Source: Hysterangium stoloniferum | Lineage: Eukaryota > Basidiomycota > Agaricomycetes > Hysterangiales > Hysterangiaceae | Direction: 5' to 3' | Assembly (NCBI GenBank): GCA_015178975.1 | Contig: WHVD01000078.1 | Span: 343,553 to 407,552 of the forward strand | Length of the DNA stretch: 64,000 nucleotides | In this document: piece by piece, positions 46,806 through 58,239 of the stretch | Numbering within the stretch: position 1 is the stretch's first letter | Layout: each line of letters begins with the position of its first letter | Position numbers and translations under genes: made by a program | Notes under the pieces: model-generated | What the model saw: the letters and a program-made list of their open reading frames with translations, nothing else | What the model was told of the DNA's origin: nothing | The model's database searches: none

Positions 46806-48583
46806 TGTAGAACAGGTGACAGGAGAGCATCAGGAGGGAAACAGGACAGGATGACAAAAAGGGAAAACTGTAGTGAACCAAATGTTGGGATTCTGTGGGC
46901 AGTGACACTGTAGTTGGGGGTACCAATAGCAGGGTGCCAGAGGGTGGGGAGAGTAAAATGAGGTTGTAGGGGGCTGAATGACTGGGATCCTAACAGTGTT
47001 AAAGTGGTGAAACACAAGGAGAACTAGACTAAACATCCTTCAAACCATACAGTAATCTGACAGAAGTTACTGGTGTTGGAATTTGTGGTTCAGAACCCTA
47101 AGTACCCACATGTATCCATAATAGTCCCTATCCATGTGTGTGGCTCTGTCCAACATGTGGTCATCTGAGTTCAGTTACTTCCAGTAACCAGTATGTGTCC
47201 ATGTCTGAGTGGTGGTCTATTCATCAGTAAGGTCACTATTCTGTGCCCCAATCTCCCTTTTATTCTATCACAACTGGTAGACAACTATTTGATTGGACCT
47301 TGGGCAAAGCATATTGAGGGCAATGTGCCTTGGAGGATGTATTATATCAGGGTACCACTGTTTCTCAGAAGCAACAGAGAAGTCCTTTGGGAATATTGAA
47401 GAAGGATATAGAATTATGTGAAATGTTGTAGAAGGATGTAGAATATTCTAGTAACTTCCTGACAACCACTTTGGAAGGTTACAGAACATTATGGAAAGTC
47501 ATGGAAGGCTTGGATATTTCTAAAATATTCTAGAAGCTTATGAAATGTTCTAGTTATTTTCAGTAGTATAATTACCCTGCATGTACAGTAGTTAACTTTA
47601 GCTTCAATCTCTCAGGATTCCCAATAATCAAAAGTGAAAACCAGCATAACTCTCATTTCCCTCATCTTCTCTACCTCTTAGCTGGCCCTTGTGCTTTTCT
47701 TTTAATTTGGTAGCCTTGTCACTTGTGCAAGTGTTGCCCTGACATAAGTATGACAATTGGGTTTGCACCCATACCAAGCTTCAAACAGTACCATCCACAA
47801 AGTAAAGTCAGATAACTCATCTGTAAAGTTTTCGGTGGCACTGTTCTAGACTGCATAACTTTCTGTTTGTCTGAGTAGGTGACATTTAACTCATTGTAAA
47901 TGGATGAGTACTACTATACATGACTCATCCTTATATAGCCTAGTAACCTACTTACTAATACCCCTGTATGGTTTGAGTCCTTGCCGCTCATTTACCAAAT
48001 TCCCAAAAGTTAACATCATCTGCAATTGTTCAAAGAGTATTATCTACATACATTCACCTGGATGGGAAGTCAGTTTTGAGAAAAATATGTAATAAATAAT
48101 GGCACATGAAACCAACAAGGGACAATTGGCTATGTACTTGCATGGACCCACTCAGGAACAGTCAACAACCTCCAGGTAAAGAAAAACTGATCCATGGAAC
48201 ATCAGCCTCCTGAACACAGTAGTAAACAACTGTGAACTTTCAAGCATACATTGCCCAGAAAGTTCACAATACTGTGAGATAGTAGTACTAGTTATATACT
48301 GTAAATTGTTCCCACATATTGTGCTTAAAAAACCACAAGGATGGCACTCCAAAGTATTGATAGAATTGCAATATACAAAAACAGATGTATTCAAATCATG
48401 ATCATTTGTTAGACACCATGCAATATTTACATGGGCAGCAAGTATATCAGAATGATAAATTGTAAGGGGACTGGGACACAGACTGGTGACCCTAATAAAC
48501 AAATAGACTGCCACTCAGACTCAGATTGACCACATGGTGAATGAACCAAAGCCATGGATAGGAACTTAGGTACATGTAGGTTC
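46806..48583. other. Intergenic region; no gene recognised
   Basis: Holds the region downstream of the micro-exon gene on the minus strand. Short frames on both strands are unconvincing. A cluster of 'gaatattctaga'-like motifs lies at about 47390-47560; I cannot assign a role. Confidence 0.4.
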
Positions 48584-51500
48584 TTAGGATTCCAAGCTAA
48601 ATATTCCAACAAAGTAATCACCTGCTCCATAACATATTGCACAAATGACAGCTAGTGCTGGCTAGAAGTGGTGAGAGCTACAACAACCACAAGTGGTCTA
48701 GTGAGCATCATCACTAGCAGATAATCAAAGGAGAAGAAACATACCAGGGACATTCCTCTTCAGTATATCATAGACTGCATCACTGTCTGCATTTCCACAA
48801 GAAATTGTTTCCTGAAATGCTTTCTTCACGTCATGTACCAAAGTACTGGCTGACAAAGCCATATAAGACTTAGCAGTCTCATGAAAGTTGAAATCCAGTG
48901 GAGCATCAAACAAATGACAACTGATGACCATGGCAGCTAAGAATGATGTGTTAAAGAATGAAACAAGTTGCACAGGTAAATGGAAACTACCAATGCTAAG
49001 TAAAACAACCTTGCATTGGGGCAAGCTAGAAGAAATCTGAGAGATAAAACAAACAAATGGGAACCATTAGCTAAATATTCACAAGGGTTATCACATACCT
49101 TAAATGTGGAATGTGTTGAGATGGACAGAAAGCATTGTTTGAGGTAGTAATCCTGGTGAAATAAAGAATGAGGATAACACAATTGTCAAAAAAAGAAAGA
49201 AATTTTTTTTTTGGAAAATAGAAACAATTACAAAATACAAAGAGGTCAGGCCCAGGAAGAGAAGCCATGAGGGGGAAAGTGGGAGACATAGTCAGAAACT
49301 CATATCCTGGAGCAGCATGCCAAAGGAGATGGGCCATGAAGAGGAAACAGAGACAAAAGTGAGAAACTCACATCCTGGGAAGCACATGGAGATGAACCAT
49401 GAAAGGGAAACAGGGAGACAAAGGTCAGAAACTCACATCCTGGGAAGAGTATGCCAAGAGAGATTAGCTATGAGGGACAGAGATGCAGGAAAAAGGTCAG
49501 AAACTCACATGCTAGGAAGAGCATGCCAAGGGAGATGAGCCATGAGGGCAGACAAGGTAGAAAAAGTCAGAAACTCACTTTCTGGGAAGAGCATGCCAAA
49601 GTAGATAAGCCATAAGGAGCAGACAAGGAGGAAAGGTCAGAAATTCACATGCTGGGAAGAGCATCCAAAGGAAGATAAGCCATTATGGGCAGACAAAGAG
49701 GAAAAAGGCAGAAACTCACAAGCTGGGAGGAGCATGCCAAGGGAGATGGGCCATGAGGGCCAGACAAGGTAGAACAGTCAAGACTCACAAGCTGGGAAGA
49801 GCATGTCAAGGGAGATGAGTCATGATGGGCAAACAAGGAGGAAAAAGTCGTAAACTCACTCGCTGGGAAGGGAATCGCAAGGAAGATGAGCTATGAGAGG
49901 CAGACAAGGAGAAACAAGTCAGAAACTCACAGACTGGGAGGAGCATGTCAATAGAGATGAGCCATGAGGGGCAGATGAGGAAAACTGAGAAACGCACTAG
50001 CTGGGAAGAGTATATCAAGGGATATTAGGCATAAGGTACGGAGAAAAAGGTCAAGAAACTCACAAACTGGGAAGAGTATGCCAATGGAGATAAGCCATCA
50101 CGGGAAAACAAGGAGGAAAGAGTCAGAAACTCACGTGCTGGGACGAGCAACCCAAGTGAGATGAGCCTTGACGAGCAGACAAGGAGGAAAAAGTCAGAAA
50201 CTCACAAACTGGGAAGAGCATGCCAATAGAGATGAGCCATGAGAGGCAGACAAGGAGGAAAAAGTGATAAACTCACTAGCTGGGAAGTGCATGGCAAGGG
50301 AGATGAGCCATGAGGGGCAGACAAGGAAGGAAAGGTCAGAAACTCACTCCCTGGGAAGGGCATGCCAATAGAGATGAGCCATGAGAGGCAGACAAGGAGG
50401 AAAAAGTGATAAACTCACTAGCTGGGAAGTGTGTGGCAAGGGAGATGAGCCATGAGGGGCAGACAAGGAAGGAAAGGTCAGAAACTCACTCCCTGGGAGT
50501 GCATGCCAATGGTGATGAGGCATTGAATGGCAGACAAGGAGGAAAAAGTCAGAAACTCACATGCTGGGAAGACCATGGCCAAGACAGATGAGCCATGAGG
50601 GGGAGACAAGGAGGAAAAGTCGGGACTCACTTGCTGGGAAGAGCATGCCAAGGGAGATGCGCCATGAGAGGCAGACAAGGATGAAACAGTCATAAACTCA
50701 CTTCCTGAGAAGAGCATACCAAGGGAGATGAGCCTTGAAGGGTAGACAAGGAAGAAAAAGTCAGAAACTCACTCGCTGGGAAGAATATACCAAGGGAGAT
50801 GAGCCATGATGAGCAGACAAGGAGGAAAAGGTGAGAAACTCACTTCCTAGGATGTGCATGCCAAGGGATATGAGCCATGAGAGGCAGACAAGGAGGAAAA
50901 AGTCAGAAACTCACTTGCTGGGAAGGCCATGCCAAGACAGATGAGCCATGAGGAGCAGACAAGGAGGAAAAGTCGGGACTCACTTGCTGGGAAGAGCATG
51001 CCAAGGGAGATGAGTCATGAGGGGCAGACAAGGAAGAAAGGTCACAAACTCACAAACTGGGAAGAGCATGCCAAGGGAGTTGAGCCATGAGGAGTAGACA
51101 AGGAGGAAAAGTCAGAAGCTCACAAACTGGGAAAAGCATTCCATGAGAAATGAACCATGAGGAATAGACAAAGAACAAAAGTCAGAAACTCACTCGCTGG
51201 GAAGAGCATGTCAAGGGAGATGAGCCATGAGGAGCAGACAAGGAGGACAAGGTCAGAAACTCACTTCCTGGGAAGAGTATGTCAAGAGATATGGGGTACA
51301 AAGAAGGAGGAAAAGGCCAAGAACTTACTCCCTGGGAAGACCATGCCAACAGAGGTGAGCCATGAAGGGAAGAGAAGGAGGAAAAGTTCAGAAACTCACT
51401 TCCTGGGAAGCACATGCCAAGGGAGATGAGCCATGAGTGGCAGACAAGGAGGAAAAGGTCAGAAACTCACATCCTGGAACAGTATGCCAAGGGAGATGAG

Positions 51501-54500
51501 CCATGAGGGGCAGGCAATGAGGAAACAGTCAGAAACTCACTTCCTGAGGGGCACCCTAAGGGATATGAGTTATGAGGGGCAAACAAGGAGGAAAAGGTCA
51601 GAAACTCACAAGCTGGGAAGAGCATGCCAAGGGAGACGAGCCATGAGTCGCAGACAAGGAGGAAAAGGTCAGAAACTCACATCCTGGAACAGTATGCCAA
51701 GGGAGATGAGCCATGAGGGGCAGATAATGAGGAAACAGTCAGAAACTCACTTCCTGAGGGGCACCCCAAGGGATATGAGTTATGAGGGGCAGACAAAGAG
51801 GAAAAAGTCCGGTACTAACTCCCTAGGAAGATCATGCCAACGGAGATGAGTCATGAGGGGAAACAAGAAAAAGTCGAAAATTCACTCGCTGGGAAGAGCA
51901 TCCATCCCAAGGGAGATGAGCCATGAGAGGCAGACAAGGAGAAAAAAGTCAGAAACTCACAACCTGGGAGGAGCATGCCAATGGAGATGAGCCATGAGGG
52001 GTAGACGAGGAAAAGTGAGAAACGCACTATCTGGGAAGAGTATATCAGGGGATATTAGGTATAAGGTACGGACAAGGAGAAAAAGGTCAAGAAACTCACA
52101 GACTGGGAAGAGCATGCCAATGGAGATAAGCCATCACGGGCAAACAAGGAGGAAAGGTTCAGAAACTCACCAGCTGGGAAGAGCAACCCAAGCGAGATGA
52201 GCCATGAGAGGCATACAAGGAGAAAACGGTCAGAAACTCACAAACTGGGAAGAGCATCCCAATAGAGATGAGCCATGAGGCGCAGACAAGGAGGAAAGAG
52301 TCAGAAACTAACTTTCTGGGAAGAGCCACCAAAGGGAGATGTGCCATAAGGAGCAGACAAGGAGGAAAAAGTCAGCAACTCACTTGCTGGGAAGACCATG
52401 CCAAGGGAGATGAGCCATGAGGGGAAGAGAAGGGGGAAAAAGTCAGAAACTCACATGCTGGGAAGACCATGCCAAGGGAGATGAGCTATGAGGGGCAAAC
52501 AAGGAGGAAAAGGTCAGAAACTCACAAGCTGGGAAGAGCATGCCAAGGGAGATGAGCCATGAGTGGCAGACAAGGAGGAAAAGGTCAGAAACTCACATCC
52601 TGGCACAGTATGCCAAGGGAGATGAGCCATGAGGGGCAGAGAAGGAGGAAAAAGTCTGAAACTCACAACCTGGGAGGTGCATGCCAACGGAGATGAGCAA
52701 TGAGGGTAGATGAAGAGGAAAAAGTCTGAAACTCACTCGCTGGGATCCCAAGGGAGATCAGCCATCAGGAGCAGAGGAGGCCACAGTCTGACACTCACTT
52801 GCTGGGAAGAGCATGCCAAGGGAGATGAGCCATGAGGGGCAAACAAGGAGGAAAAAGTCGGAAACTCACTGGCTGGGAAGAGCATCCCAAGCGAGATGAG
52901 CCATGAGAGGCATACAAGGAGAAAAAGGTCAGAAACTCACTTTCTGGGAAGACCATGCCAAGGGAGATGAGCCATGAGGGGCAAACAAGGAGGAAAAAGT
53001 CGGAAACTCACTGGCTGGGAAGAGCATCCCAAGGGAGATGAGCCATGAGGGGTAGTCAAGGAGGAAAAAGTCGGAAACTCACTCGCTGGGAAGAGCATCC
53101 CAAGGGAGATGAGCCATGAGGGGCAGACAAGGCGGAGAAGGTCAGAAACTTACCAACTGAGCAGAACATGCCAATGGAGATAAGCCATCACGGGTAAACA
53201 AGGAGGAAAGAGTCAGAAACTCACCAGCTGGGAAGAGCAACCCAAAGGAGATAAGCCATGAAGAGCAGACAAGGAGGAAAAAGTCACAAACTCACCCTCT
53301 GGGAAGAGCATGCCAATAGAGATGAGCCATGAGGGGCAGAGAAACAGGAAAAGCCTGAAACTCACAATCTGGGATGAACATGTCAAGGGAGATGAGCTAC
53401 GAGGGGCAGACAAGGAGGAAAAGGTTGGAAACTCACAAGCTTGGGAGGTGCATGCCAATGGAGATGAGAAATGAGGGTAGATGAAGAGGAAAAGTCTGAA
53501 ACTCACTTGCTGGGAACAGCATCCCAAGGGAGATGAGCCATAAGTGGCAGACAAAAAAGAAAAGGTCAGGAACTAACTCTCTGGGAAGACCATGCCAACG
53601 GAGGTGAGCCATGAGGGGCACAGAAGGTGGAAAAGGTCAGAAACTGACTCTCTGGGAAGACCATGCCAAGGGAGATGAGCCATGAGGGGCAAACAAGGAG
53701 GAAAAAGTCGGAAACTCACTGGCTGGGAAGAGCATCCCAAGCGAGATGAGCCATGAGGGGTAGTCAAAGGAGGAAAAAGTCGGAAACTCACTTGCTGGGA
53801 AGAGCATCCCAAGCGAGATGAGCCATGAGAGGGATACAAGGAGAAAACGGTCAGAAACTCACAAACTGGGAGGAGAATGCCAATGGAGATTAGCCACGAG
53901 GGCAGATAAGGTGGAAAAGCCAGAAATTCACAAACTGGGAAGAGCATGCCAAGGGCAATGAGCCATGAGGCAGACAAGGCGGAAAAGGTCAGAAACTTAC
54001 CAACTGAGCAGAACATGCCAATGGAGATAAGCCATCACGGGTAAACAAGGAGGAAAGAGTCAGAAACTCACCCCCTGGGAAGAGCAACCCAAAGGAGATA
54101 AGCCATGAGGAGCAGACAAGGAGGAAAAAGTCAGAAACTCACCCACTGGGAAGAGCATGCCAATAGAGATGAGCCATGAGGGGCAGACAAACAGGAAAAG
54201 CCTGAAATTCACAATCTGGGATGAGCATGTCACAGGAGATGAGCCATGAGGGGCAGAGAAGGAGGAAAAAGTCTGAAACTCACAACCTGGGAGGTGCATG
54301 CCAACGGAGATGAGCAATGAGGGTAGATGAAGAGGAAAAAGTCTGAAACTCACTCGCTGGGAAGAGGATCCCAAGGGAGATCAGCCATGAGGAGCAGAGG
54401 AGGCCACAGTCTGACACTCACTTGCTGGGAAGAGCATGCCGTGGAATATTAGCCATGAGGGGCTGACAGACAGGAAAAACTTACATCCTATGTATAATGA

Positions 54501-57308
54501 CCACCCAAACAATTGTACAAGAGGTCAGTTGAGTCTTTGATAATCCTTCTGATTACATGTAAGCAACAAATCCTCACCACCTGCAATCCCAGACACAAAC
54601 CCCTTTGAGTACCCTTCTTCCAATTGCTCCACAAAGAAAAACACATACACTCTGATTTGCATCCAGTCAATCCACCACTCAGCACATATCCCTAGTCATG
54701 AATAGATGACTAACCTCCTAATTGTCCTCAACACATTTAGCCATGGATGCCACAGAGTTGGATACACTCACTCTCTGTAGATAATCCACACAACCAAAGA
54801 AGGTAAGCATTGTTATCCAGACTTTGACAATGCATTTAACCAGATATCACATACAGTCTGTTGGTATCATGAAACCAAAGTATCATGAACTGAGTTCCAG
54901 ACCTTGGATATGTATGTAGCACTTACAGCCTATCTCAAAGACAGCTTTTCACAAGTGTACTATAGCTGTTTGGGGCAATGACTCACATTAACCTATTTGA
55001 GAATTACAAATATGGCATTAGCATTACCCAGTGACCAAATCCACAGAATATGCCAACTCACAGCCTATCAAGTCCATACAGGCAGACATTTGCTGTGAGT
55101 GGATGAAGTATGTAATTAGACCTCAGCAAGAATTTACATTCTTTTCAGAATATAGAAATCATGTAAGGTTAACTCCAGTATAACCATATAAGCATACTCA
55201 CTTTCTGTGTGGTTTACAACCAGTAGGATTATACTCTTATTAGTCTGTATCCATGATTTATGCATTAGAGGTGAGTACTTACATCCTGATTCATGCATGG
55301 GTAGTTGAGGAACATGCAGTACAAAAAGACTCACCATCTGCCACATTGTAGTTTACAGGAACAGTTATGAGTCAGTATATGCAAAACTGAGCAGAGACAC
55401 ACTCACATCCTATTGGAAATGTACCATATGAAGCTCATACAGCACTGAAATAACAACAAGGGCTTACCACCTGTGAAATATGTCAGAAGTCAAAAAAAAA
55501 TGTGAAGAAGCCATACTCACAATCTAAAAGTGGACAGTGGACAATAAACCCTTGAGCAGTAATATGATTATATTTGCTACAATACTCACCAGCTGGAAAC
55601 ATAATAATAAAATAATTCAATCATTGTGAACAGAATGAAGCAGACTGCAGTAAAAATGTGCTTTACATACTTTCTGTGGTGAGCAGGGAGAAAGGGAGAT
55701 CAACATAATTATAACACTTCCCAACGTAGACCTACATTCTGCTCAGAGGTAATGGTGTTAAGTTAGATAAGGCAATAGCATTCACAAGGATGATCAACTC
55801 ACAAACTGAAAGGCCAAGTTACTGAGATCAATAATGTCCAGACAATGTCAACATATGTATGGACACTCACACTCTACCACCAAAATATCAAGGAATGACA
55901 AGACAAGAGGATAGCTTCAAGTCACTCACGGGCTGTTGTTACCTATGTTAAAACATGATAGTGCGGGTGTTACAACATTGTCGCACCAAAACGTGTGGAA
56001 AATAACACATGACCTTGCAGAACAAGGATTTTGCTTGTTTTTCGGAAAATCTGCCTGATCTTCGAACAGCTAAGAAAAGTGGTACCCATGCATTCAATCG
56101 TCTATCTTGCATTAGCCATGTCGTCTCTTACCTTCCACCTGCGGTATAATTATCCTTGGGTGTCCATGCATTGGTAGTCTGCTTTTGAAGGTGGAGAATT
56201 GGGTAGCTCACTCGTTGATGACTTGTTTGACACGAGATTCAATATCGATCCGCAATATCGACAGACAGAACAGTTTCAGAGTGCCACGGTCAAGGGCCTG
56301 TGAGGTTTTCACGATCAGCGCATCACAACCAGTACCCTCCTTGTTCATGTCTGAGAAGTATGGCTGAGCAAGCTGCTGTGTCATCGACAAGAAGCAACGT
56401 ACCACGAAGACATATGACATAACGAGGCTTGTGTTTTACTTCGTCGAGTCGGTTGAGATATTTCTCTTCAAATATGTCTTTTGCGAGAGCGGGAACTTGC
56501 TTTTCAATTTCTTCAAGAGAAAGATCATCATCATCCCACATTAACTGGTTGCGTGCCTGCTGGTCCAGAGCATCCATCTTCGTGAAAATGGCGATGATGG
56601 GGACTTGAAAGATAATGAGAATGGGCAGTGGGCTCAAATGATGAAACAGACACTCGCTGACCATTTCCCGTGCCGCTCTCAAACAAACTCATCTCTGCAT
56701 TGGTCATCCCTCTATCGTTACTAGTTGGCAAACAATACCTGAACCCCAAAAGTCAGAAATTGGAAAAATAACACGGAACTTCAGCGCACCAGATGGCATG
56801 CAGCTGATCCTTTAATTGACCACTCCTTGCTCGGTGTTCGATAAAGTCCTTGACTTTTTGCAGCTCGACAGCACCACCCGCTTCGAATCCGCAGGAGTCA
56901 TGAAATACGAAGCCGTGAGCCGTTGGATATTGAAACTGGTGTTCGATCTCGTGCTTTCCGCGCTAAAAATTATCATGAGTGCACCACTGGAGGTCCAATT
57001 CGATCTGACACAGACCGAAGCTGACGGCTCCAACTTTGAATCGTTCTAGATCAGGTAAGTAAGAAAAGAATAAAGTAAAGTGCATTGGGGATATTGTGGT
57101 TAGGTATGGCACACACCACTTACATTGAGGTAAATCGGTTTGCGACCCTGGGTATGGCACACCTTTTCTAGAATGGTTGTCTTTCCAGCGTTGGCGTTGC
57201 CAATAACCAAAATTCGAAAACGTTGGACGTGCTATTTGGATATTAGATAGGAAATCTGCTATTGTTATGAGTGCTCCCTACAAAATTCTTGGAATTTTCT
57301 TGCGACAT
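48584..57308 (-). CDS. Fungal G-domain (GTPase) protein gene with ~94 one-codon exons
   Basis: N-terminal exons: 57308-57282, 57231-57124, 57045-57016, 56962-56790, 56738-56662, 56603-56403 and 56350-56212; introns 50-78 nt keep the frame. They encode a GTPase: P-loop VIGNANAGKTT, ERG-like SASRGKHEIE, switch II FHDSCGFEAGG, IWYCLPTSND, and the base-specificity TKMD in AIFTKMDALD, as in a family of mushroom G-domain proteins. A 73-nt intron (GTGAGC...CGCAG) then leads to exon 56138-56132 (GTGGAAG), which restores phase 0. The alternative is a stop TGA at 56210-56208 ending a 252-residue protein. Then come micro-exons: CCC at 55932-55930 and ~93 more down to 49374, almost all exactly 3 nt. Conventional exons 49152-49099, 49036-48745 and 48621-48584 (TAA) close a frame of ~477 residues. 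The last exons (FLAAMVISCHLFDA...LVHDVKKAFQETI) resemble, from memory, the helical C-terminus of the same family. GTPase exons are secure; the micro-exon join is inference. Confidence 0.7.
49291..54430 (-). repeat. 71-bp tandem array: near-identical introns separated by variable triplets
   Basis: About 73 units, most 71 bp (range ~63-74). On the minus strand each unit reads 5' splice site GTGAGTTTCTGAC, a pyrimidine-rich tract, CTCAT (a CTNAY branch-site match ~35 nt before the end), and the 3' splice site CTTCCCAG; then three nucleotides; then the next GTGAGT. I counted over 20 different triplets (CAA, CGA, GAA, TTT, GGA, CTT, GAT, CCA, CAT, AAA and others) and none is a stop. Donor variants keep GT: GTAAGT, GTTAGT, GTCAGT, GTGCGT, GTGAAT. 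Only the last unit in transcript order (49306-49304) has lost it (ATGAGT). Acceptor variants keep AG (CTAG, TCAG, CAAG). The variable position is always the three bases between AG and GT. Confidence 0.9.
54485..55932 (-). other. Single-copy run of ~21 three-nucleotide exons with unrelated introns
   Basis: Outside the tandem array the same grammar continues without sequence repetition. Micro-exons at (minus strand, upper coordinate) 55932, 55873, 55805, 55738, 55673, 55592, 55523, 55470, 55409, 55337, 55285, 55204, 55140, 55064, 54992 (6 nt), 54929, 54857, 54774, 54717, 54651, 54580 and 54487 are each preceded by AG and followed by GTGAGT, GTAAGT, GTATGT, GTAGGT, GTTAGT, GTGAGG, GTAAGC or GTAAAT. 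Introns between them are 49-90 nt, the host range. Read in order the codons begin PSFNKLIVDMDKNAVNATRE, which looks like ordinary protein. Confidence 0.82.
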
Positions 57309-57599
57309 GATGGGCTCGATGTTGAATGGCTAAGATGATGTGCGAAGTGCGCTCGCCACGGGAGGCGTGCCTATCAATAATGCGATAAGGGGCCATTCCA
57401 CCGGTGCAGTTTCTAGCCACGGGTTGGAAGCCCGTGATTGAAAGGATCACACTTACGACAGCGAAGCGTAAAACAGTGTATTGGAAGCTATGTCATATTA
57501 GTAAGTGTCTTCTATGGCGCAAGGAACAATAGATGGAGCGGTGGAATAATAGAATGACAAAGACAAAGGAAAATAAACAATCTCATGCGAGATAAAGCA

Positions 57600-57715
57600 A
57601 CCACATCAGGGATTTGGGAATGTCTACATCCATTATGTAGACTCCCCAGCCTCCCTAGCCTCCCTAAATCTATAGTAAGCTTTTATACCGACTAGTAAAT
57701 AGGGATCTCGCGAAA
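57600..57715 (+). repeat. Direct repeat copy 1 beside the terpene synthase remnant
   Basis: 'tcagggatttgggaatgtctaca...tagactcccc' followed by CCTCCCTAG units and 'ctatagtaagcttttataccgactagta'. Matches 59142-59269 except for fewer CCTCCCTAG units. The two copies flank the terpene synthase pseudogene in the same orientation. Confidence 0.75.
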
Positions 57716-58239
57716 GTAGTGTGTCTAGCCGAGCTAGCTAGCTCTCCTAGACGGCTCTAGACGGGATACTTACTGATCTTCCCACTTTCCTGATGCACAC
57801 TCGCACAAAGTGAGCCAGTCCTTTGGCCTTTGTTCGGGTTCCCTGTATACTAGTCGACATCCAGTACAATGGGCGGATCCTAAACAACGCGGGATTTTTA
57901 TTCTCAACAGCTGAAGGGCAGCTGAAGGGCATTTAAGGGGAAATTAAATAGATGCGAACGACGGCGAACTGAGTCTAGACAAACATCCTGGCACATTTTG
58001 CGCATAGTTCGAGTGAGATGAACTCGAAAGTGAGGCCCCAACCTCAAATCTATATAGTATTAGTTGCAAATACTCTCTAAAGGCACTCTATATAACTCAT
58101 GTCCATCTACGTCCTAATTCAATATTTCTTCCCTTCATCGTCGAGAAAAACATATTAGAAAACAACACAGAGTGGTTTATGATATGCTGTATGCCCAAAT
58201 GCCCACGCAGCGTTCGGTCGCACACACTGGAAAAAACGT

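Noticed and set aside
48427-48642. Minus-strand frame of 71 codons as the last exon of the micro-exon gene
   Set aside because: No acceptor brings it into phase with the 49036-48745 exon; the exon 48621-48584 ending in TAA does fit.
49317-51850. Plus-strand open frames in the 71-bp array
   Set aside because: They are repeats read across the reverse complement of splice sites, with no conserved frame between units of differing length.
49291-54430. CRISPR-like array (regular repeats with short variable parts)
   Set aside because: The variable part is only 3 nt, the host is eukaryotic, and the conserved part has splice-site and pyrimidine-tract organisation rather than a CRISPR repeat.
49291-54430. 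Plain minisatellite inside one long intron
   Set aside because: It cannot be excluded without RNA, but it does not explain why variation sits between AG and GT, why no triplet is a stop in phase 0, or why the same spacing continues in the unrelated sequence at 54.5-55.9 kb.
56208-57308. Heterotrimeric G-protein alpha subunit
   Set aside because: The P-loop (GNANAGKTT) and TKMD motifs fit a GTPase, but the switch II segment DSCGFEAGG and the C-terminus do not match G-alpha; it fits a separate mushroom G-domain family better.
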